Positions 23,251 to 34,200 of a stretch of 64,000 bases of DNA are shown in pieces. The notes under the pieces are model-generated. The model was not told the DNA's origin. It did not search any database and saw only the letters and a list, made by a program, of their open reading frames with translations. Both the position numbers and the translations under genes were made by a program. Source of the DNA: Anastatus disparis (Eukaryota; Arthropoda; Insecta; Hymenoptera; Eupelmidae); the NCBI GenBank assembly GCA_017163975.1, contig JAFFSR010000351.1, positions 1,240,001 to 1,304,000 of the forward strand, in the 5' to 3' direction. Positions within the stretch are counted from its first letter, which is position 1, and every line of letters begins with the position of its first letter.

Positions 23251-24075
23251 GGAGGTTCTTGCGAGTACAGCTAAGGTCAAAGTCGATAAAAAAGTGAATG
23301 TAGATATTTATATATATATTTATTTTTGAAAATTAAATAATTATTTTTTACGTTCAAATCTACTATAAACATAGCATTTTTTACACGTTACGTACTTAAA
23401 ATGTAAATAAATTGTCATGAATTCGATCGCGTAGTACAATGTATACATATATATATATGTATGTAACATGGCGTCTGTGACCGGTTTCTGTTTTTAGGTT
23501 AAGTTTGCTTATTTTTATTTTAATATTTTGATAATAATATAATAAAATTTAAAGAAATGATTTAAAAGTAGCAGAAATAGAATAGTTTATCATAAAACAA
23601 TTTCAAATAAAATAATATATATTTATACATAATATTATTAATTTTATTTTGTTATAAGAATTTAAAACTTTCGAAATTCGCGCACTTTTTTTGTCGCTGT
23701 CGAGTGATGCGAAAAACATGGCTTCTTTTGATCCGGTCGCAAAGACGTTTATTAACTTTAACGTGTAATATCTCAATATTTACCACGGCAATAGGTAATT
23801 TACTAGATATCATTTGAAAGAGGAAACTTTCTTTTAGACATTTGTTCATCTGTCTGTTTTTCAGAAAATCACTCCCTGCTTTGCAAATACTCAATTTTGA
23901 TATATTTTATTCACAGTCCTATAAGAGTCTGTACAAAAAAGTTCAAACTTTAAGTTCTGATTTTATTAAATTTTGCACGGCAAGCCCATAAATTAAGCAT
24001 ACGATCGGATTCAGGAGATTTTAAATAATAAGACACTTTATTGTGTAGTCTTAGAATTTTCATGCAAGAACCTCC
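23251..24075. mobile_element. 825-bp TTAA-flanked element (GGAGGTTCTTGC ends)
   Basis: The inverted ends 'ggaggttcttgc' and 'gcaagaacctcc' are flanked by TTAA at 23247-23250 and 24076-24079. The right TTAA is shared with the next element. The 80-codon frame on the minus strand (23652-23894) resembles no known protein. Probably a piggyBac-type non-autonomous element. Confidence 0.65.
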
Positions 24076-24079
24076 TTAA

Positions 24080-24463
24080 CAGCAGGCCGGAGTAGAACCT
24101 GATACCGACTGAGTAACAATTGAGTTGTTTGTTATTTACTCAAGTATTAATCGGTGTATCTTCAAAATAAAGGTTGATCGCAATAGATATTATTATTATG
24201 AATATCTATGCACAAGAAAAAAAAATCTACCGATTTGTTTTTGAGAAAAGTAAGGAACGCCGAAGTAAAAGATTATGTTTATAATATTTTCGCGTTCCTT
24301 ACTTTTCTCAAAAACAAAGCGATAGATTTTTTTTTTCTTGTGCATAAATATTTGTAATAATAATATCTATTGCGCTTAACCTTCAATTTGCAGATACACC
24401 GATTAATACTTGAGTAAATAACAAAAATGCCAATTAGACAAGGACAGCGAATCCGGCCTGCTC
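24080..24463 (+). mobile_element. 384-bp palindromic TTAA element, copy 1
   Basis: Ends 'cagcaggccgga' and 'tccggcctgctc' are bounded by TTAA (24076-24079, 24464-24467). The arms fold around a centre with 'gttccttacttttctc'. A second copy of exactly the same body length (384 bp) is at 57539-57922, reversed. Its left TTAA is the right TTAA of the previous element. Confidence 0.75.
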
Positions 24464-24467
24464 TTAA

Positions 24468-25030
24468 GAGCTTAATCAATAAGTATATATCTTTGACATT
24501 TTAGTGTATGCTTATTAAATTTGAATATGCACAAAATATAATATTACATAACTACATTCTACTTTACTCAAGTGGATTGTAATAAACTTTCAACATACTA
24601 AATAATAAGTAAGAAAATACTTCATGGAATATTGACATTAATAAAGTACTGGGACATACTGCATAATACACTGACAAAAATGAAATCTTAACATGTGACC
24701 CAAGTACTGAAATACACATAGATAGATAGATAGATAGATATGTATTTATTTGTAAAAGTTTACAAAAAGTGTATAACAAAAAATATAATATATAATATAC
24801 ATAATAAAATATGGAAATGAGATAATACTGTAAACGTTACATGTAATTATTGCACTCATGATAGATCATACAAGGTAATTACAAAATCAAGCTTTTAGAG
24901 TTAATAAAGGTCATGATGATCTTACAGAACTTTGGAATATTGTATTTATTCAATATGAAAAGTAGAAGAATTTTAGACTTTGAAGAATTTATGAAATCTC
25001 CCTTAAAAAAACCTTTAAAAAGGTAAAAGT
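24468..25030. other. Gene-free stretch with (GATA)n
   Basis: A short (GATA)n tract occurs around 24718-24740. The segment near 24575-24710 is a diverged direct copy of 22270-22400. No gene is supported; the 71-codon minus-strand frame is AT-driven. Confidence 0.4.
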
Positions 25031-26026
25031 GCGGCAAGTTTGCTTTTTTCTCTTAAATAATAAGGATTTTAATTCTATCTTCATAAACAATTCTTTAAAT
25101 TACAAATAATTTTAATTCCATTCTTCAAATATACCTTTTAATTTTATTGAAGAACTTTATTAACATTAAAACAATGTTCATATATACAATATTAATAACA
25201 AAAATACGCCATAGAAAGTTCTGAAATCAATATGAGTAAGTCAAGTTTTTATTGCCACGTATATATATAATACAACAATTTCATAAAATTTATTTATTTA
25301 TCAGAAACATTTACCATTTACCAAAATATACTTTACGAAGTTTATCTTAACCCTTAAATGGTAGCTTCATTTTTGGAAACCTTAAATGATAACGATGGGT
25401 TACTCCTTTCTAAGGCTTTAAAAAGTATATTATATATTATTAGAAATTGATAATAGCTTTATTTTTATATTAAGATTTCATGTGGATTAATAAATTAATA
25501 AAGTGAATTAAAAAATTTTATAAAAAATGCAGTCATAATAGAAATAAAGATAACGAGATTACTCGTTATTTAAACATCTAATGCAAAACTAAAAATAAAA
25601 GAGAGTGATGTTATAGTTATAAACACACTTGCCAGGCCCATACTCCCGTAGCTATAGATGAAACATTATCACTCCTTTTATTGTGTTGACAACGTTTCAG
25701 TTACATTTCAAAGTAACCCTTTTCAAGTCACTAAAATAATATAAATAACAAATATAAAATACATTTAGCAAGAGAATAAATTTACACAAATTTCAAAAAA
25801 CTTAAAATAACTCACATAAACCATTATGATCTAGTCAAAAATTCAAGCATATTATTATACATAATAATCGTCAATTATTAAGAACATTTAGAAATGAAAC
25901 GATCATAATGACTACACTATTGCGGCAATACTAATACAATAAACCCAAACAGGCCGCCTCAAAGCAAAACATACATGTCAGATCCAAGATCAAGAATAAC
26001 AAAATCGAACCAAGATACGCAACCAG

Positions 26027-26274
26027 CTACAACAATCCATTAATGTATTTTTTGAAAACACCTCTAAGATTTTGGGTGTCCGACATTAAATTAACATTGT
26101 TTTTTTTACAAATAAATATCATTTCTGAAATTAAACGCTTAAAATATGAATATTCAACATCCAAGATCTTAACATTATTTATATTTAAGTCAAACGTATG
26201 ACCAGTCTCATTCGCATGTCTCACTGAAGCTGACCTATCCCGACCATACTTGCAATCAGCTGTATGTTCTTTTA
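26027..26274 (-). pseudogene. Penelope-like C-terminal GIY-YIG fragment, left arm
   Basis: The translated fragment contains the order RIKEHTADCKYGRD, then SVRHANETGHTFD, then KILDVEYSYFKRLISEMIFI, then VNLMSDTQNL. This matches the downstream part of the GIY-YIG endonuclease of Penelope-like retroelements, which cleaves target DNA for retrotransposition. The reverse transcriptase and the GIY-YIG start are missing, so it is a 5'-truncated, inactive copy. It reads outward from the palindrome centre. Family assignment is by motif order. Confidence 0.7.
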
Positions 26275-26290
26275 TTCTAGTTGTCAAAGA

Positions 26291-26539
26291 ATAAAAGAAC
26301 ATACAGCTGATTGCAAGTATGGTCGGGATAGGTCAGCTTTAGTGAGACATGGGAATGAGACTGGTCATACGTTTGACTTAAATATAAATAATGTTAAGAT
26401 CTTGGATGTTGAATATTCATATTTTAAGCGTTTAATTTCAGAAATGATATTTATTTGTAAAAATAACAATGTTAATTTAATGTCGGACACCCAAAATCTT
26501 AGAGGTGTTTTCAAAAAATACATTAATGGATTGTTGTAG
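26291..26539 (+). pseudogene. Penelope-like C-terminal GIY-YIG fragment, right arm
   Basis: Mirror copy of the fragment at 26027-26274, differing at a few residues (SALVRHGNETGH here, SASVRHANETGH there). It reads outward, and downstream sequence includes an AATAAA-like signal near 26884. The 5'-truncated 3' fragments meet head to head, with only a 9-base spacer at the centre of symmetry. Confidence 0.7.
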
Positions 26540-27513
26540 CTGGTTGCGTATCTTGGTTCGATTTTGTTATTCTTGATCTTGGATCTGACATGTATGTTTT
26601 GCTTTGAGGCGGCCTGTTTGGGTTTATTGTATTAGTATTGCCGCAATAGTGTAGTCATTATGATCGTTTCATTTCTAAATGTTCTTAATAATTGACGATT
26701 ATTATGTATAATAATATGCTTGAATTTTTGACTAGATCATAATGGTTTATGTGAGTTATTTTAAGTTTTTTGAAATTTGTGTAAATTTATTCTCTTGCTA
26801 AATGTATTTTATATTTGTTATTTATATTATTTTAGTGACTTGAAAAGGGTTACTTTGAAATGTAACTGAAACGTTGTCAACACAATAAAAGGAGTGATAA
26901 TGTTTCATCTATAGCTACGGGAGTATGGGCCTGGCAAGTGTGTTTATAACTATAACATCACTCTCTTTAATTTTTAGTATTGAATTAGATGTTTAAATAA
27001 CAAGTAATTTCGTCATCTTTATTTCTATTATGACTGCATATTTTATAAAATTTTTTATTAACTTTATTAATTTATTAATCCACATGAAATCTTAACATAA
27101 AAATAAAGCCATTATCAATTTCTAATGATATATAATATTTTTTTTAAAGCTTTAGAAAGGAGTAACCCATTGTTATCATTTAAGGTTTCCAAAAATGAAG
27201 CTACCATTTAAGGGTTAAGATAAACTTCGTAAAGTATATTTTGGTAAATGGTAAATGTTTCTGATAAATAAATAAATTTTTATGAAATTGTTGTATTATA
27301 TATATACGTGACAATAAAAACTTGACTTACTCATATTGATTTCAGAATTTTCTATGGCGTATTTTTGTTATTAATATTGTATATATGAACATTGTTTTAA
27401 TGTTAATAAAGTTCTTTAATAAAATTAAAAGGTATATTAGGAGAATGTAATTAAAATTATTTGTAATTTAAAGAATTGTTTATGAAGATAGAATTATAAT
27501 TCTTATTATTTAA

Positions 27514-28119
27514 GGTGATTCTATCGTTTGTCGAATGATCTAAAAATATAATTATAACATGGTAAAATTACAGTTTGGCACGTAATTAAAATATTTGTGA
27601 AGTTTCAATGCCGCTTATCGTGCAAAATTCTATAAAAATAATTATTGAAATGTAGTCCTTCAGCATGGATTCTTATGAGAGACTTAAACCGGGAATCAGT
27701 AAAAAGAAAGAGTTTTTATCGATATTGATCTAATAGACGTTTCAAAAACGATAGTTTAATAGTTTGGATATTAAACTTTAAAAATATATGCATTAATGTA
27801 AACATTATCGTGCAAAATATTGAAATATTGATTAATGAAATGCGTAAAATATGATGAAATGCAGGTTAATTTAGAAATCGAATGTTTTGAATGTCAAAAT
27901 ACGTGTTTTTATATGTCAAATTTCGTTAACCTATTTAAATTTTAGTCAAATTAATGTCTGAAAAAATCTTCGATCATTATCTATCATAACTAATCCCAGT
28001 TTATTCCAACTGTTGGAAATATTAAAATATTTTTTGAAAATTTTGAAATCTATTTCATACATATATAAGAATATTTTTTTCAATCTCTACATTGACTAGA
28101 GAGTGACGATAGAACTACC
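27514..28119. mobile_element. Possible MITE inside the right palindrome arm
   Basis: This ~600-bp block interrupts the palindrome symmetry. Its ends are short inverted repeats, 'ggtgattctatcgt' and 'acgatagaactacc'. No clear target duplication. No coding sequence. Confidence 0.4.
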
Positions 28120-28460
28120 AAGCAAACTTGCCGCATATATATAACTCCGAAATCTGAAAATACCTTTAGATTTCATTATTCGTAAAATCTGAATAGGATA
28201 TCAAATTCCTCGGTAAAAAATACCCTGATTGAAAAAAAACACTTTAATATAAGTGCATTAATCGCCAAAAACAAGCCAGTTAAAAGCTGGTATATCTATA
28301 TATATCCTTTCTCCTCCATCCTCACTTTTTGCTGTGTACCGCGCGCTCGACCGTTTGCGTCGATGTTCGAGTGCATATTTCACCCTTTTTACACAATTTT
28401 GTAGGTCGTTGCCGGTTACTAATTTTGGCAGAACAATACCCTATTTTGACTGGCCTATAA

Positions 28461-28680
28461 GACAAGCTAGCAAAAATTATAATGTGGCTTATGCTACATT
28501 ATACACAAAAAGTAAAGAATATTTACCTTTGAAAACTCATTAGAAGAAAAACGATCATTATTAGAAGCTCAGATTAAACAATTAGATTTAGAGACTGTTG
28601 AAAATTTGTCATGTAAAAGTCAACTAGTAAAACAAAATAAAACTTTGATTTTAGAAGAAAAACAATTAGAGATAAATTAA
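28461..28680 (+). pseudogene. 3' part of the psq-type helix-turn-helix gene, frameshifted
   Basis: Continues the frame left at 10040: (V)RQASKNYNVAYATLYTKSKEYL, the turn and recognition helix of a psq-type domain. A stop follows at 28541. In a shifted frame, 28513-28680 stays open and reads FENSLEEKRSLLEAQIKQL and so on, a likely coiled coil, before TAA. A one-base frameshift between the two parts is the simplest explanation. The parent protein is not identified. Confidence 0.5.
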
Positions 28681-31235
28681 AGAATATCAAGCCTAAAAAA
28701 ATAATTAAAAAAGAAAAAGTAGACTGATTAAAAAAATGTAATTTATTTACAAATTTTATAGTTTTAAGCAGTAACTATGCACTATTCTTGAGTATTTTAA
28801 TGATGAATCGTTTTCCTTGTATTTATGAATGTATACGTACTTAAAATATGTTTAAGTATGTTGTTAAGGCTGCAGTTTTGGTTTTAATTATTATTATTTG
28901 ATATAAAATTTAATATCTGTACAAGATTTAACTTTATAAGATAAAGTTATCTTAAAAAATAAATAAATTTATGCATCCTAGTTTCTAGAATTTAATTTTA
29001 TCAATAAATGGTTCTTCCCTTGATTAATAATTGGTTCCTAACCTAAAATGTTGATCAATAATTGGTTCTAACGATGCTTAAAATAAAATAGAAACTAAAA
29101 AATATTTATCGCATAAAATGAATAAAATGAATTATTTTCGCGATCAATAAGTACTATATTTTCTAACAAAATAGGTTTTATATAATTTTATTTATTGAAA
29201 ATTAAATTATTTGTATTTTTTTTCAAGCTTTTCCTCAAACGATCAATAATTGGTTCCACTACCTTACAATGCTTTCTCTATGGGAAAGCCAAAAATGAGA
29301 GAATAAAGGATCTGTAAGTAAAAATCTACGGTCTATTTTTCAGATGATTGCACTGATCGTTTGCTACTAGAATTTTCTTTAAATTGTTAATTTTTTCCCA
29401 TACTCCGGAAGAAAGTTTGTACTCGAATGCCATCTCTTCCCTTTTCCTACATAATCCTTAAGAGAGAAAGAGATAGTAAAAGCGAGCAAGATGCTCGTCA
29501 AGTCTTTAATATAGTAAAATTTGCATCTCTCCCTCTCTCTTTTTTCTTACGTAATCTTTCAGAAGTAGAAAGAGAGAGCTAATCAGAACGCGTGCAATAT
29601 GTTGCAAACGTGTTCCGGTTGAGATTGGATTTTATTCTTGTGTTTAATAATTTAACATTTGTTTTATAATTCTTTCTTTTATTTATATCAATTATAATTA
29701 CAGGAATATATTGTGTTGTGTATGAAGAAGAACAGAGCATAGGCTTATTTTATTTATGAATTATCATCACAAGAATGTAGTGTCATATACGTAGCAGAAC
29801 AAAAGCGTGGATCGCGCACGTACACAACCTAAAACGAATAAAGATGCATGCGATTTATTATTTGTTTATGATACCGAACTTTCTGCTCTTTATGAGAAAA
29901 AATTTTATATTGGTGAGTGAACGATGCCGCTGGGACCTCTAGTGTTGAGCTTTTGAAATTGAAATAACGTTGTGTATTAAAAAAATAACATATGAAATGA
30001 TGTTAAAATGTTAAAATAAAATTGTATGCGTACAATTACATGTGTTTATTATTTTTAAATGATAGATTATACCCACAAGTTATTTTAGCAATGAAAAAAT
30101 TATTGAAAAGTTGTCCAGTTTTTTTCAGAAATTTAATACTGAAAAGATAAAAGTACGATACTAATCATATAGAAGGTCAGCTGTTTGTGTATACAGTTAA
30201 CAGAAACATATTCTATGATAGTTATTTTTCTGTGATTTCAAAATAACGCGATATTACTGGATGATTCCGTTAGTCTGCTCATTTTTATTGGTTGATTTTT
30301 AAATGTAAGAAAAAGAATTATCATAGAATATGTTACCCCAATAGCCAAATGAGGGCAATATGGTAGCAATTTGCAAGCATTTGCTTGCTCACGTTTGTCG
30401 AAAATTTGATTAAAAACTGCTTTCTCATTTGCTACAAATATTGAGGAATTATTGATGCAAAATTTATAATAAAAATTTTCAGTAAACTTGCTGTCAATGT
30501 ATGCTCATCTAAATATTTTTAAGTGTAGCAAAGGTTGATGTTATTTTGTTATCAAATTCTTAGTTTTTATATGAGGCAACATTGCTACCAATTTGCTGTT
30601 TTACATTGGCAGCAAATCATACCAAAATTTATATGAATAGTTGTCATTTCTAAAATAAAATATACAGCATATATTTATTTGATTTTGTCATCAAATCAAC
30701 AACATATTTATAATCTTAAATTTCTGGATTTTTTAAAAATTAAAGTTTTGTTGAACTAAGAAATTTGACAGTTAAAGATAGAGAAAAACGATAGCATATA
30801 GTAGGCTGGTAAAGCAAATCGTGTATGCTACGTAAAAGAATAAAATTGATAAAAAAAGAACAGATTATTAGAATAGGGTGGAGAATAAAATAATATCTTA
30901 AGTAAGTGAAGGTGCGTCAAACTGTTACTCTGAGAATAGTTAAGGCGCATACTTAATGAGAATGGAATACATGTTATATTCTTTTTCGTTTTTTAAATTA
31001 CCACTCGTGAGGGACAGGTAATATTTTAATAATTCGAAATCAATTCATTCAAATATAATTTTTTAATGATATGCATTAGATATGCATATTTTCACAATAT
31101 ATTTAGTGTTACATTTTTTTGTTACAAATGACATACAATACAAATAACATCACTTAATCTAATATCTTTGAATTTAAAATATATTCTGCTTAACTAAAGT
31201 AGCAGGATCAAAATAAAGCGCAAGCATTTTACAAT
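28681..31235. other. Mostly gene-free; decayed exon-like scraps and a small MITE
   Basis: At about 29270-29292 there is an isolated Helentron-like end ('aatgctttctctatgggaaagcc'-like). At 29702-29920 (plus) an acceptor is followed by YCVVYEEEQSIG, then VIYVAEQKRGSRTYT, then YDTELSALYEKKFYIG before a GTGAGT donor, but these lie in three frames. They could be a decayed N-terminal gene part. At 30205-30334 'aacatattctatgata' is mirrored, giving a ~130-bp MITE-like palindrome. Nothing else is supportable. Confidence 0.35.
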
Positions 31236-34200
31236 TCAATCTTGTTCGGAATCTGAACTAGTATCTAGTGTAAGATTACTATTCGACCCATGAGAGATTG
31301 AATTGTTTGAAAAGCTGGCTTTCGATACATTTGTACTGTCACTAGTTTGACTTGAATTTGACGAACTTCTTGAACGTCGCCGTTGCGAGTATCTGCCTTT
31401 AGACCCTACTGAAAAAATCCACCTGGATTTCCACGTGGATTAACCATGTGGAAATCCACGTGGGTCTTACATGGATTCCATGTGGATTTGCATAGGAATC
31501 CACGCGGATTACCCACATGGATTTCCACGTAAAAAATCCATGTGGATTTTATGAAAGCCATGTTGATTTTATAAAGCCCTCGTGGACTGTTAAAGAATCC
31601 ATATAGATTACATGAAATCTATGTGGACTTTCAAGGAACCCGCACGGATTTTATAAAATCTGTGTTAATTTTATGTACTTCTCGTGGATTTAAAAAAAAT
31701 TCATATGGGTTTTGTGAAATCCATGTGGATATTTAGAAATTCATGTGGATACTATTAAATCCATGTGGATTTTTAGGTAATCTACGTAGATTTTTTATTT
31801 GGATATCCACGTAGATTTAAATAAAAAAATCTGTGTTAATTTTATGTACTCCTCGTAGATTTTTAAAAACTCCATACGGATTTGGAAAATCCATGTGGAT
31901 ATTTAAAAATCCATGTGGATATTTAAAAATCCATGTGGATAATTAGAAATCCATGTGGATATTCAGAAAAATCCATGTGGATATTTAGAAATCTATGTGG
32001 ATATTTAGAAATCCATGTGTATTTTTAGAAATCTATGTGGATTTTTAGGTAATCTACGTAGATTTTTTACTTGGATATCTATGTGGATTCAAATGAAAAT
32101 CTACGTGGAAATCCACATGGATATTTTGAATAGGAAATAACTCAATATTTATTTCGCATTCAAAGTAAAAACCAAAAACGAGGTAAACCTCGTAGTTTCA
32201 ACTCTTTGAAGATCAAAGAGCTTCTACGAACTAACTAAGAGTATTCTGGCTTTATATATCTGCGTTTTTGTAATTTGTATCAGGGATTACAAAATTTAGA
32301 AAAACGCCACCTATCGATTCAAAATAGAATCGATGTAATCAATCATCAATTGGACAGTAAGTCACAAGGTGGCGTTTCTCTAAGTTTTGTGATCCATCAT
32401 ATGAATTTCTAAGTCGCAGATATATAAGAATACTCTCAGTTGAATCATAGAAGCTGTTTAATCTTCAAAGGGCTGAAATTACGAGGTTTACCTCGTTTTT
32501 AGTTTTTACTTTAAATGCGAAATAAATATCGAGTTCTTTCCTATTTCAAACGTCTATGTAGATTTCCACGTGGATTTTCATTTAAATCCACGTGGATATC
32601 CAAGTAAAAAATCTACGTATATTACCTGAAAATCCACATGGATTTCACAAAATTCATATGGATTTCTTAAAAATCCACGAGGAGTACATAAAATTATCAC
32701 AGATTTTATAAAATCTATGTGGGTTCCTTGAAAATCCACATAGATTTCATAAAATCCATATGGATTCTTCAACAGTCCACAAGGGTTTTATAAAATCAAC
32801 ATAGCTTTCATAAAATCCACATGGATTTTTTTACGTGGAAATCCACGTGGGTAATCCGCGTGGATTCCTATGCGAATCCACATGGAATCCATGTGAAATC
32901 CACGTAGATTTCCACATGGGTAATCCACGTGGAAATCCAGGTGGATTTTTTCAACAGGGGAAGAATGACTTTTTTCATAAGAGTAATTTTTTTCAGAAGT
33001 GTGACTTCTTTCAGAGATGCTTCTGTCAGATGAGTGACTTCTATCTCTCCTTCTAGCATCTCCCATATTGTGTTTCTGAGTTAAAGTTTTCAAATGATTT
33101 CTATGAGTCGGTTTAGCCGCACGTAAGCGTTCGGATAGAATTTTTGTAAAGACTTCTTTTGTCATATTGTAGGCTTTTGATATACCCTCTGGAAATAAAT
33201 TATTGTTAATTATTATGAAAATAAGAAAAAAATCAGGAAAGAAAGGAATACTGACCATAAAACGCATTAAATTATCTACTGTCGTAGAGTCTTGTTTCAT
33301 CGTATTGCTTATTCTCAAAATTGTTTTTTTTATCCTTTACCTATATAGTAAACTGATATGCGTATTCTGGCGTTATAGCTTCATTGAACATGTTTTTAAC
33401 TGCATCTTCTTCCGAAATGCCACCCAGATATCTGAAATATGCTACCTGTAAGAAACATAATTAAAATATATGAGTACATAGGTTTACAAGTGTAAATAAA
33501 GTAGCTAAATATTGACAGAAAGAGAGAGAGTTATAATGATATATTTTTTTCAAAACTGAGCGCGCTAAACTCAATTTTTCATACGCGTTTTTAATACCCT
33601 AAATAGTTTATTCAATTCTAAAGTACTCACTTTTACACACTCCATGCGTAACAATATGTACTTTTATACAATCTTTATGTATTTTATTCCTGTATCCTTG
33701 TGTAAACTCGATTCTTGATTCGTATGATTGGCACTTATACAATTCATACATGTCAAAAATCTTGTTTGGTTAATTATTTTTTTATAGTATGTTCTCTTTC
33801 AGCACACTCACTAGGAGAGTGCCACATCTGCGGATCACCGATTTTGCTCAAACTTCGGGATAAGTTTTCAGATAACAAAATATGGAAAAAGCTAAAGTTC
33901 TAGTCACAAAAGCTCAATATTTCCCTAGATCCTGGCAACTAAAGAAACTCACTGAAAAAGTGACTAGATTTTCATACACTTATAGCTCTTAAGCATCGAT
34001 AGCTAGAAGCTTAAAACTCTTTTTAAATTAGCTGAGATCAAATTCTTTCAAAATAGCACCTATAGCATATCAAAATATTATTTTTTCCCAAAGTTATAGC
34101 GTAATAAAGATTGTGCCTAAATTTTCTTTTTAAAACATTAATTAATAATAAAAGCTCAAATTAAGTACAATCTTTAATACGTTATAACTTTAGGAAAAAA

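Larger units (their letters stand above)
25031..28134. repeat. 3.1-kb giant palindrome built from two Penelope 3' fragments
   Basis: The outer ends 'gcggcaagtttgc' and 'gcaaacttgccgc' are mirror images. The arms match almost base for base to a centre at about 26283 ('gttcttttattct' / 'agaataaaagaac'). Each arm carries the same Penelope-like coding fragment pointing outward and about 1 kb of 3' sequence. The arms differ at scattered bases and one amino acid pair, so they are not a single read folded back. The right arm is lengthened by an insertion at 27514-28119. Confidence 0.8.
10041..28457. mobile_element. 18.4-kb element with inverted ends and TAA target duplication
   Basis: The left end 'taggccagtcaatatatcg' and right end 'attttgactggccta' are inverted repeats that continue inward through 'accggcaacgaccta'. 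A second mirrored block lies at 13595-13680 and 28310-28400 ('atatgcactcgaacatcg', then 'cggtcgagcgcgcggta'). The flanks are TAA (10038-10040 and 28458-28460). Deleting the element plus one TAA joins two halves of a helix-turn-helix frame exactly. A 3-bp TAA duplication fits PIF/Harbinger-type transposition, but no transposase is visible, so the family is not certain. Much of its length is later insertions (FB-1, SINE, FB-2, TTAA elements, Penelope palindrome). Confidence 0.65.

Noticed and set aside
23652..23894. 80-codon minus-strand frame inside a TTAA element
   Set aside because: No motif, and the host element is otherwise non-coding; likely chance.
26540..27000. Hammerhead ribozyme downstream of the Penelope fragment
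   Set aside because: Penelope-like elements can carry one, but I did not find the conserved CTGATGA core with a matching GAAAC; only a loose 'ctgaaacgttgtc' is present.
31410..32953. CRISPR-like regularly spaced TCCACGTGGA words
   Set aside because: The repeats are short, degenerate, palindromic and mirror-symmetric about a centre, with no unique spacers or cas genes; this is a foldback in a eukaryotic genome.
32788..33318. Single 176-codon minus-strand protein
   Set aside because: It spans an intron with consensus splice sites and then runs into the TCCACGTGGA foldback, so it is a composite of exon, intron and transposon.
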